Below are positions 18,171-29,400 of a DNA stretch of 64,000 bases, piece by piece. The notes beneath the pieces were generated by a model. The model did no database searches, had not been told where the DNA came from, and saw only the letters and a list, made by a program, of their open reading frames with translations. How positions within the stretch are numbered: position 1 is the first letter of the stretch; each line of letters opens with the position of its first letter. The DNA is from Clostridiales bacterium (lineage in GTDB: Bacteria; Bacillota; Clostridia; Lachnospirales; Lachnospiraceae): the NCBI GenBank assembly GCA_023663185.1, contig JAMPHY010000004.1:124001-188000 (forward strand). The letters run 5' to 3'. A program made the translations under genes and the position numbers.

Positions 18171-19442
18171 ATGACTGATTATAAATTGAAAAACTATCGC
18201 AGATTTTTATATATACTATTCGTGACCGGATTATTGGCTCTGGCTGCGGCAGTGTACATGAATTATTGGAAAAAGGTGCCGTCCACGATTATGATTCGTG
18301 CCGGAGTTGAACAGGAGCTTGATTTTAAAGTTCCTGCTTCCGGTGAAATATATCAGCAGGAATCGGTAGAAAGCGTCTCGACGAGCGTAGAGAGCCTGCA
18401 TGTCAATTTCAGCAAGGGAGTGACGCTTAAAGCCAACCGAATAGATAACTATAAAATGAATTTGAAGCTGTTCGGAATACTTCCTTATAAAGATGTGGAT
18501 ATTCAGGTTATTCAGGATAAAACCCTGATACCGTCGGGCATTCCCATAGGCATATATGTAAAGACGCAGGGAGTTTTGGTCGTAGGCATAGGCGAGTTTA
18601 AAAATCCGGCGGGAGAGATAATCTCACCGGCAAAATATATTCTCCAGCCGGGCGACTATATTCTGGAAGTGAATGGAGAAAAAATAGAAAATAAGAAACA
18701 GTTTGTTTCAATTATAGAAAAATCGGCAGGAAATGAACTTATATTGACGCTTCTTAGAAACGAAGAGACTACGGAAGTGAAAATTTCACCGCAGAGCAAC
18801 CAGAACGACGAATGGAAGCTCGGTATCTGGGTAAGGGATAATGCGCAGGGTATCGGCACACTGACTTATGTAGATTACGATGATACATTCGGAGCGCTGG
18901 GGCATGGAATTAACGACGTGGATACTTCTACACTGATGCTGCTTGGCGAAGGAACCTTATATAAAACCGAAATCATAGGGATTACAAGAGGGGAGAACGG
19001 TTCGCCCGGAGAGCTGACCGGATATATAGAGTATAATAACAATAATATAATTGGTGAGATTACACAGAATACGGCGGAAGGAATTTTCGGGGTATGCAAG
19101 GACGAAGTCGTGCAGCAGACGGCGTATGAGGCGATTCCGATTGCCTTAAAGCAGGAAGTGCAGACAGGACCGGCACAGATTATATGTTCAGTCACCGGAG
19201 AACCCAAGCTTTATAATATTGAGATTACGGAGCTTCATCTGGAAAACGACAATGTTAATCGGGGAATGGTGCTAAAAATCACAGACAATGAGCTGCTTGC
19301 GCTTACAGGCGGTATTATTCAGGGCATGAGCGGCAGCCCCATCATACAGAACGGTAAGTTTGTAGGCGCGGTTACGCATGTTCTGGTAAACGACGCCGCC
19401 AGCGGCTACGGGATTTTTATTGAAAATATGCTGGTGCAGTAG
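18171..19442 (+). CDS. spoIVB: SpoIVB peptidase (stage IV sporulation protein B)
   Basis: 423 residues. An N-terminal membrane helix (about residues 9-30) is followed by a PDZ domain (about 115-205, around GDYILEVNGEKIE) and an S55 serine peptidase domain. Catalytic segments are visible: GHGINDVDT with His at about 244 and GMSGSPI with Ser at about 389. SpoIVB is secreted from the forespore and triggers pro-sigma-K processing. The frame runs up to 18129, but that start would lie inside the recN terminator; ATG 18171 has GAAAGGAA upstream. The gene is full length with a normal C-terminus, yet a second copy of its last 30 codons lies at 36360-36452. Confidence 0.95.
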   Translation: MTDYKLKNYRRFLYILFVTGLLALAAAVYMNYWKKVPSTIMIRAGVEQELDFKVPASGEIYQQESVESVSTSVESLHVNFSKGVTLKANRIDNYKMNLKLFGILPYKDVDIQVIQDKTLIPSGIPIGIYVKTQGVLVVGIGEFKNPAGEIISPAKYILQPGDYILEVNGEKIENKKQFVSIIEKSAGNELILTLLRNEETTEVKISPQSNQNDEWKLGIWVRDNAQGIGTLTYVDYDDTFGALGHGINDVDTSTLMLLGEGTLYKTEIIGITRGENGSPGELTGYIEYNNNNIIGEITQNTAEGIFGVCKDEVVQQTAYEAIPIALKQEVQTGPAQIICSVTGEPKLYNIEITELHLENDNVNRGMVLKITDNELLALTGGIIQGMSGSPIIQNGKFVGAVTHVLVNDAASGYGIFIENMLVQ

Positions 19443-19479
19443 GCAGGAGCTTTATCCTGCCTCAAGCTATGGCGGCAGA

Positions 19480-20301
19480 TTATATTTCCTCAATCGGCAG
19501 CACCAACTGCGAGCAATACCTGCCCGGATCAAACTCCAGCGATGTATAAGGCGCGACCAGAGCGATGCTCCGGACATATCCGGCAGGGGTAAGCCCGCGC
19601 TCTTTTACCTGCTCTCCAAGATAGAGGTAGGCGTCGTCCACCTTGTCATAATTCCCATAAAACAGCACCGAAAGGGCAGTACAGGCGGGAATGCGGACCG
19701 CATCCTCCGGCGCCTGTTTTGGCAGGACGGGAATACAGATATAAGAATCATAGGGCGCAGAAGAAATCCGACCTTCCAGATAGTCTGTGCGTTCATTTAT
19801 AATCGAAAGCGGCTCAGAAGAAAGGACATATCCCTTTTCCACGCATTCATGGAAAAATTCGTACATGGCAACGTACTTATCCTGTATGGAGCTTCCCTGG
19901 AAACGCTGCATACAGCAGACCGTTTTCGGAATTTTTATGATGGATACGGACTTATCCGGCACCGCATGGGAGCGCAGCCGCATTTCCTCAACCTGCTGCT
20001 GTAACAGGGAAAGTTTCTGCTCCAAAACAGCAAGGAGGTCGTGTGCCATTCCGCCGCTTGCATAATAGGCGCCAATTTCTTCCGTGCTGAATCCCATGTA
20101 CTGAAATTTCTGAATCTGTAAAATCCGTGTGATGTTATTATTGTCGTAATAGCGGTATCTGCTTTCCGGATTTGTCCGGGCAGGCACAAGCAGCCCCTTT
20201 TCCTCCAAGCGTATCAGGCTGGAACGGGAAATGCCGCAGGCATGGGCAGCCTGATTGATAGTAAAAAAGCTGTAGTCAGTTTCGTTAATTGGTTTATCCA
20301 T
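19480..20301 (-). CDS. MerR family regulator with effector-binding domain
   Basis: 273 residues. MerR-type winged HTH at about residues 11-80 (FTINQAAHACGISRSSLIRLEEKGL and YRYYDNNNITRILQIQ in part), a linking helix to about 115, then a GyrI/BmrR-like effector-binding domain. Such regulators sense small hydrophobic ligands and activate a nearby promoter. It is divergent from the giant surface-protein gene with 193 bases between them, so that gene is the obvious candidate target. AAGGAG lies upstream of the ATG on the minus strand. No efflux pump is next to it, which is unusual for a BmrR-like protein. Confidence 0.85.
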   Translation of the reverse strand: MDKPINETDYSFFTINQAAHACGISRSSLIRLEEKGLLVPARTNPESRYRYYDNNNITRILQIQKFQYMGFSTEEIGAYYASGGMAHDLLAVLEQKLSLLQQQVEEMRLRSHAVPDKSVSIIKIPKTVCCMQRFQGSSIQDKYVAMYEFFHECVEKGYVLSSEPLSIINERTDYLEGRISSAPYDSYICIPVLPKQAPEDAVRIPACTALSVLFYGNYDKVDDAYLYLGEQVKERGLTPAGYVRSIALVAPYTSLEFDPGRYCSQLVLPIEEI

Positions 20302-20357
20302 GATGTAAACTCCTTATAAAAATTTTGTGGAAAAATTAAAAAAATAGCAAAAAAATG

Positions 20358-20384
20358 AAAAACCACTTGAGATGTTCAGGGGTG
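20358..20384. promoter_or_regulatory. Inverted repeat in the MerR/giant-gene divergent region
   Basis: AACCAC at 20358-20363 pairs with GTGGTT at about 20379-20384, with a partial inner pairing. It lies between the two divergent starts. It could be an operator or an attenuator-like hairpin; no clear -35/-10 pair could be fixed with confidence in this interval. Confidence 0.3.
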
Positions 20385-20494
20385 GTTATGTTATTATAAC
20401 TCTGAATAGTATATCCTGCAAAATAAAATCTGTCAAGTACAGATAATGTCTGCGGGATATGGCTGAAAAAACGAGTTGACAGGAGACCACAAAA

Positions 20495-23400
20495 ATGGAT
20501 GAACAACGCGCATGGTTAAAATCAAGAAGGAAGAAAAGACTACGGATCACGGCGGTCATACTCAGCGTATGCCTGCTGGTGACGACATACCCCGATATAC
20601 TGACGACAATCTCGGCGCTGGCGGCGGACATTCGCAGCGTAGAGGGGACGGTGACGGTCACGGGCTTTGCCAAGCTTGACGAAGAGACCGCCATGCAGGA
20701 GGTGGAGACCGGGACGGACATTTCCGAGCTGGACCTGCCGGACACCTTAAAGGCTTATGCGGAAGCGGCGGACCGGGAGGACGAGAAGCCTGCGGAGGAT
20801 GAAGAGAAACCGGAGGAGGAGAATCCCGGCGCGGACGATGAAGAGAAGCCAGAGGAGGAGAATTCCGGTGCAGACGACGGCACAGGGGAAGAAAATCCCG
20901 GTGCAGACGACGGCACAGGGGAAGAAAATCCCGGCGCGGACGACGGCACAGGTGAGGAAGAACCCGGCGCGGACGACGGCACAGGTGAGGAAGAACCCGG
21001 CGCGGACGATGTTTCGCCCCTCACTATCGAGAGCGGCTCTTTTACGCTGCCACAATACCAGTCGGAAAACCCGACGGGCAGCATTGCGGTGCAGACCTTA
21101 TCAACAGAGACCATAGAAATCAAGAACGTTACATGGCAGGCGTCCCCCGCCTACGACAGCGAGACGGAAGGGGTTTATGTCTTCACGCCCATCTTACCGG
21201 AAGAAGAACTGCGGGAAAAAGGCATACTGCTCTCAGATGATATCAAGCTGCCCGAAATCACCGTGGAAGTATATTCTGCATTTGTGGGCGATCAGGAGCT
21301 GACGCCGGAGCAGTACGCGCACATGATGGCGGGCATACAGGATAATCCCGTACTGCTGACGGAGGAGGACATTTTGGCGCAGGACCCTTCCCTTGCACCG
21401 GCGGGCGGCAAAAGAAGGGCAGCGGCGCGGGCAGCCGCAGTAATCCATCCGGGCACCTATGTGACGACAAAGGATAATGAGAACAATGCCGGCACGGGAG
21501 TGGCGGACGACGATATTGACCAGTATATACGGCAAACGGACAGTCGCATGCCGATCGAAGCCAATATTTTTATCCCGAAAGGAGAGCTGCCCACCCAGAG
21601 CTGCTATATCGCCGTGCGTACCTATGATGTGGACTGGCAGGGAGACGACCGGTTTCCTAATATTGCTGAGTATGACAAGCTGTTTGTCAATGGAGAGCGT
21701 GTAGGCACGCTGACGGGGCTTGACGAACTATGGAATACCTCTTATTACAAGGTGCCGCTATCCTGCCTGAAGGAAGGAAAGAACACCATAAGGATAGAAG
21801 TCTGGGACTGTACGGACAAAAGCAAATTTTGGGATGAGAACCCACCGCTTGTGAAGAATGAAAATTGGATGATAAGCATCGACTGGATGCAGCTTGTCTG
21901 CGACGGCGGCTCGCGTGTTGGAATAGAGGAATTTTTCATAAGCCTGACCTCCGCGGCGGCGGAAGGCAAACAGGTGGCAATTCAGGCGGAGACGGTGATT
22001 AAGAGCACGAACGCGGGTGCGAAATATGATACGGAATATTCCATCACGGACAGCAAAGGCTATATCGTGGGCAGCTATCAGGAAGCGAACGTTTCAGGCG
22101 GCACACATACGTTTACCATCACCATGCCGAAGAATTCCAAGAACGGCACATATACGGTACAGGGGCTGTTAAAAAGCCAGAGTGACGGCGGCATTCTGGC
22201 AGCGGACTCTATGGATTTTATATTTAAAGATGGAGTGGTGCAGCTTGGTCCGAAGATCACTCACATACTCTCCCCGGACACATTGACGAATCAAAACGTC
22301 ACGATTACGCCGAAGGTGGCGGATGCAGCGGGCTATACGAATATCAGCATTTCCCTGGCAAGTCAGACAGCGACGAAAAACGGTACCTACAATTTTACCG
22401 TGAATTATAAGGATAATGGCGTCACTAAATCCATACCATATACGGTGACGGTGGATAATATCGACAAGGTGGCGCCGGTCATTACCTACGAACCGATCAC
22501 GATCAGGGAAGGACAGTCTTTAGAAGAGGTGGAGGAACTGTTTGCGGCGGCGCTCTCGGTCACAGATGACAGGAAGCTTGCCGAGGAACCGTTTCAATAT
22601 ACCGTTCCCGCGGACATAAGCGCTGCGCCGGGCACAAAGAGCATTACCGTGACGGCGACTGATTTTGCCGGCAATACAGCAACGAAAAGCTGTACCATCA
22701 CGATACTGCCTGACCCGATCAAGCTGACGATGGGAGAGCCAAAAGCAGTTGCGGGCAGTAAGGACAGCTATACCTTAAACGCGGTCTTAGAGAACACCGG
22801 CGGCGGCACGATCACGGAAACCGGCTTCGTGTGGGGCGTTATAGAAAATCCGACGTTAGACGTAAACAACGGCAGCGCGAAAACGGCAAGCGTGGTTAAG
22901 ACAAAAGGCGGCAAACTCTCCGCAAACGCCGCAGGAATAGTCTATGGCGTGGGATATTATGCGCGTGCTTACGCCAAAGTGACTGCGGATGGAAAAACAA
23001 GCGTTGCCTACAGTGACAGCAAGAGGTTCGGCAGCGGCATACCCGCCTACGGCACATTCTCCGTAAGCGGCGTTTCCGGCAGTACCTTTACCATCACACG
23101 CACGGGCGGCACGGACGGGAAACAGACCGTCTACTACCGTACCGTCAACGGCTCCGCCATCGGCGGCACCCATTTTACCCATGCGGCAGGTTCCCTTACC
23201 TTCGCAGACGGCGAGACCAGCAAGACGGTGACAGTGACGGAGAAAGGCGTGACCACAGCCTATGGCGGCAGGACGACGACCAGCTACGCCAATGCGGACA
23301 GGACGTATTCCTTAGAGATCTACCGGGTGGAAGGCGGCGGAGGGATTGACCAAAGTAGTCGATACCAGACACGGACGATGTCGAAGAGCAGCAGCTATAC

Positions 23401-26400
23401 GATCGACAGGACGATCTATACCACGGAGAAATCAAAGATAGAAGTCTCGGCGACATCGGGAGGGCACGTGAAGCGGATCGCGGATACGACCGGCAAGCAG
23501 GGCGGAACACAGACAAACATAAGTTTCCTGACCAACCGTTATAAAGAGAAAAACTATAATACCAGCGCCAATTTTTCGGATTATTATACAGGCGCCAACC
23601 AGAAAACCTACCTGAACGCCACGGCGGACGGCTGGTATTACCGCTATGTGCTGCTGGCGTATGAGGATATGGACGGTTATGAGTACGCCTATTTCGGGAC
23701 AAAGGCGTTAAAGGATACACATTATGACCTTGATGGCGGGGAAAAAGGAGCATTGATTTCCGGGATAGCCGGACAGCTCTGGATGTGTAATTTCCAACTA
23801 GAGAAAAAGGGTGCCGCAGGAACCTACAATTTCCCGGACACCCGGACCGGCGGCGAGGAAGGTTCCGGCATGCCCTACAACAGTTCCGGCACGCCATCTA
23901 ACTATAATAACAAGACCTATGTCAAGCTGGGGCTTAACGATACCTGTTATCTTTATTTCGGGGCTACCGGAAGAGATACTGATATCTGGTACATAGACGG
24001 TCTGACCGGCTATGCCCTCGTGTATGATGAGAAAGAGCCGACCTGCATTGGCGTCGCGCCGATGGCGGGCGGTGCCTATCTGCCGGGCGACCCGATCACC
24101 GTGGCGCTTGTCTTTGACGAGATCGTGGACAAGACGAACAGCAGTCTGACCAATGTGGCAGTCAATACAAATGTAGGGACGCTTACCTATGCGGGCGGCG
24201 CGGATACGAATGTCCTGTATTTTACGGGAACGGTGTCTTCTACGGCAAGCTTAAGCGGCAGCAGCGCCCTCAAAGTGACCGGTATCACGAACAGCGGCAA
24301 TATCAAGGATATGTGCAATCTGACGGGTACGGCTTCCACTTTTACCAGCCGCAATACGAATATCGAAGTGGACGCGACCAAGCCGGCAGTGACGATTACG
24401 GCGAAGACAAGCGGTTCCCTGCCTCGTCATCAGGCACAGGTTACGGCGACAGGGGCGGCGTCTATCCAGTATGTGTGGACACAGGACACCACTATGCCCG
24501 CTTATGGCTGGCAGGATGTGAAAAGCGGCACGACGCTGACAGGAAACTGCGGCGCGGCGGGAAAGACAGAAACGTGGTATTTGCACGTGAAAGCGACCGC
24601 ATCGTCGGGCGCGTCCACCCATGAATATAAGGTGTTTACCTTTAAGCAGCCGGCGATCACAGGGGTATCCGTGCGCGCGGAAAGCTCTGCAAACTCTGCG
24701 GATGTGTCTGATGTATGGAAGACCTCTTCTAAATATATCGTGGTGCAGTATGACGGTGCGCAGACAAACGGCACGACGCTTACCTTTGACGGACCGCAGA
24801 CTTCTACGCAGGGCATTACGACCGCGTCCGGCACGAAATATCTGCAGGTCACGAAGAACGGCACTTATACGGTCACGCTGACGGACAGCTACGGCAATGT
24901 GATCTCCAAGTCTGTGAAGGTGGAAAAAATAGATACGACCGCGCCCACGGCAACAATCACCGAGGCGCGCAGTACGGAGGCGGGGGCTGCGTCGCCCGTC
25001 TACCATGAACTTACCATGACGGCGCAGGCGGCGGATTTAGCAGGCGCATCGGAGCCGGCTTCCGGCGTGAAGACGGTGCAGTATGCTTTCTCCACGCTTG
25101 CAAATTCATCTTCCGTGGCAGGCAGCGCATGGACGACGCTGACGGATACGGATAAACTCGCGGACGGCAGGTACAAACTGACCTATACCGCGACGCAAAC
25201 GACGCAGACGAAAATATATCTCCATATCAAAGTGACGGACAATGCGGGCAACGCGACCACAGCACGCTCCGCCGACTACACGGTCATTAAAGAGCCTGAG
25301 GCGAGCGCGAAACCACAGATTACGCTGACGCAGACAAGCCCTTCTGCGTCCGGACAGACGAACGGCGACGCGACGCTTACATGGAAGCTGACAAACGGCG
25401 GCGCGGGTAACTGCACGGTCAATGCAGGCGGCGCGAACCTGACCGACAAAGGAACAGGCGACAGCGGCACGATAACCGTATCGAAGAACGGCGTCTATAT
25501 GGTGAGCGTTTACGATGAAAACGGCGATTCCGCGCAGGCAGCCCTCGTGGTAAACTGTATCGACAAAGAAGCGCCCACGCTTTCCGCGCTGACGGTCACG
25601 CAGTCAGGCTATGCGAAGACAAAGAGCGTAAGCGTGAGCGGTATCACCGATAACCTGACGACACTGTATGATGAAAAAGGCGTGACAGGCAAAGGCGGCA
25701 GCGGCGTTGCGAAAATAGAGTATCAGCGCGAGGGCGGCAGCACATGGACGACTGTAAATGCAAGCGGCGATACCGCAAGCTTTACCGTGAACAAGCAGGG
25801 AACCTATAAGGTCAGACTTACCGACCAAGTGGGCAATGAGAGCAAAGAATATACCATAAAAGTAGAAGGGATCGACAATACCGCACCGATATTGACCGCT
25901 CAAGTCAATGCAACGCCCAAGACAAGCGGCTGGTATACCGACAGCACGGTACCCGTAACCCTTACATACGAGGACAAAGCGGGAGCGGAAGAATCTGCCA
26001 GCGGCGTGAAGTCCGTGCAGTACGCCTTTACAATGGATAAAAACACCACTCCGGCAAACCTCACAAGCCTCGGCTCCACGGCGGTGTCAAGCGGCAGCGC
26101 GGTCTGCAGCCTGACCAGCAACGGTACTTATTACCTCTACTGCAAGGTGACTGATCAGGCAGGCAATGTGACGGCGGGCTGGATGAAAGCGGACGGCAGC
26201 ATAGGAAGTGAAAGCAGTGCTGCTGTACCCATCAAGAAAGATTCCAATAAGGGAAGCGGGACGATCAGCGGACCGGCGGAAAGCCAGCCGGCATCGTCCG
26301 GGCTTAATATGAGCATTACCGTATATTACGGTCCCTCCGGCGGTGAGCTGACCGCCACAGGTCAGACCGATTCCATCGGGACGCTTGCTGCCCATGCCGG

Positions 26401-29400
26401 ACCTAGCACAAAGAGCGAGACGGTTTCCTATACCACGAAGACCATCGGCACAAACTATATCTATCTCAGCCCTATATCATGGGGGAGCCGATATTACTGG
26501 AGTTATTATGTGCGCAAGGTGAGCTTCGACAGTCAGGGCGGCAGCGCGGTGGCGGACCAGCTTGTGTGGACGAAACAGGCAAGCACGTCCACAAGCACGT
26601 CGGTGGACTGTAAGCTGACAAAGCCTAATAACCCCACCCGCACGGGCTATACATTCGGCGGCTGGTACACCGACGCGGCGTGTACGAATGAATTTGACTT
26701 TGAAAAACAGACACAGATACGCACCGACACGACGCTCTATGCGAAGTGGACGGCGATTACCTATGAGGTAGATTATGTGCTGAAAGTGCCGCAGCCGTTC
26801 ACAACCACAGTTACCTACAGCGAGGCGGATTATGAAGCGCCTACTGATAAAACAACCTACATCTACGGGGACGAAATGGAACTGCCCGTACCGACGCTGC
26901 CGACAGATGTGTCAGGCTTTGTGTTTGACGGCTGGTATACGACAGCCGACTACAGCGGGGCGCGGTATACTTCGGTGCCAAAGACCGCAGCGAGTGATAT
27001 CACGTATTATGGACGGTTTCGGGATGTGGAGGCGCCGATTTCGTATAAGCTTGACGTGTGGAATAATGGTAAACCTTGTTATAACACAGTGGATGGTGTT
27101 AGATGGTATAATGCAAACACAACAAGGTGCGCACTTCAATTTCGCGAGAACAAAGGGATTGAGAAATACATTGTCTTGTGGGATGGGAATGTTGTAGAAT
27201 TACCAGAGGAAGAAGGAATATTGCATACCACAAGTATGGCTATAGGTAATAAGTGGCTACAAGGTATTTATTTTGCACGAAATTTATGGGAAGGCTATGA
27301 GATCCAGACGGGGACACATACCTATACGGTGCAGGCATGGGACGCAGAGGGTAACATGGGTGAGTTCACCACTACGTTACACTACGACCCCGACGCGCCC
27401 ACAATCGGCGACATTACCTACACGGTAACCCCGGTTATACGGTATAGGACGAAAGATACATATACCGATAGTAGTATAAGTAGTAGCAAGTTTGTAGACA
27501 ATTATGAAACTGACAGCACAGAGGTAAGGATGTTTGGCAAAAGACCGACAATCCGCATTCCTGTCAGTGACGCGACCAGCGGGTTGTGGAAGCTTACTTA
27601 TACAATGACGAGACTCAACTCTAAGGGTCAGGGGCTAACAACTGAGACGAAGGAAATTGATTTGACCGGGCAGGGCAGCGAGGGAATCGTGGAGATTGAG
27701 ATGGAGAAGGACTGGCACGGCACAATCACGGATATCATACTCTACGATAAGGCAGGCAACCAGTCAGCAGTCACGGCCATCGGCGAGATCATGGTAGATA
27801 CCACGGCGCCGACGATTAGTAATATTAAGCTGTTAGGTAAGGAACCGGAAGACAGATGGTATTCGGAAAGTGAGTTTGAAACGAATCCATATTTTGACTA
27901 TAAGCTTGGGGATAATTTTTCTTTTGCGTCCTACCGTATGCTGAAAAATGGAAAGGAAATTAGAAATGGTTCCATATGGGCTGCTAGCTTAGGACTCCAT
28001 ATAGCAATAGGTAAGGATGGAAAAGTAGGGGAGGAATATCTGGGTGAAAACACGTTTACATGGGAAGCGACAGATCCACTCGGAAACGTCACGACGAAAA
28101 GCGTGACCATTAAAATCCGCAAAGACGACGGAACCGTTCAGGAGCAGACTCCGCAGGCAGTCTGCGACTACCCGGCGGACGCTATCTCGCACCTTGTTGC
28201 AAATGCGGAGTATGGGATTACCATTAACGGCAACTCCTACCCCGTAACTACGGACGAACAGGGCAGGATTCCTTTTGAAACGACGTTTGGCAGTATTACG
28301 TCTCTCTGCGGCACGACCATACAGATTGTCAAGAAAGGGATAACAGTAGACGGAACGCCATACACAACTGACTCGGAGGCGCAGAGCCTTACCATTAACG
28401 CGCGCCCGGACGCAAACGCGGTGAACAGCGCGACAGTTGTTGCGGAGCTGTTGAAAGAGGCGGGCGATGCGAAGATAACCTTGACGATGAGCGGCAGTTC
28501 GGACGATACAAATCGGACATGGGAATATCAGACGCCGGGCAGTACGGCATGGACGACCGCGCCGACTGATGATAGCGGCAATGTCACCATCACCAACCTT
28601 CCCGCAGGAAATATCACCCTGCGCGTCAAGGCACAGGCGAACAGCTCCGATACGGTGAACGACGGCTTTCCGCATGGCGTGACAGGCACACAGACGGTCA
28701 GTGAGGGCGCCGGTACGATTACGGTACAGTATAATCTGAATGACAATGATAGTACGGTTAAAGCACAGGGGAAACCCGAAGATACGTCGTTATTAACCTA
28801 CCAGAGCACACTGACCGCGCCGACCGCGCCTACAAGGACAGGCTATAAGTTCATGGGCTGGTATGTATCTGAAGACGACTATGTACCCGGCGGCAGCACC
28901 GAGCAGGCGTGGCGTTTTGCGGGTACGGCGAATGCGCAGATCGTCGGGGAGATACTCGGTGACGACCGCGATAAATATGAGGACCATTGTAAGATGGAAG
29001 AAGGCGTTTATGTCGTCACCCTCTACGCAGGCTGGCGTGAGGCTGTCGCGCCGGAACTGACTGCCACCCTTACCGATAACAGTAACGGCGCAGGCAACAG
29101 CAACGACGGCGCAGGCGGCAGCGGCGCAGGCGCAGGCAGCAGCAGCGGCGGCACAGGCAACAGCAGCGGCGGCGCAGGCAGTAGCAGCGGCACGACGATT
29201 ACCGATGATGGCTGGCATAACAGCCTTGCGATAGACCTTAATTTCTCTGATAACGTAGGCGTGACGAAACTGTATGTGAAAAAGGACAGCGCCGCTTATG
29301 TGGAACTTAGCGGAGACGGTATCGGAGATGGGGCAAGCGCAGGAACGACATACAAATTGACTTATCCTGCTATGAAGGAAGGCGCTAGTATAGAAGAAGG

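Noticed and set aside
19420-20065. Plus-strand open frames opposite the MerR gene
   Set aside because: The minus-strand frame has a clear MerR HTH and ribosome site; the plus-strand frames have neither.
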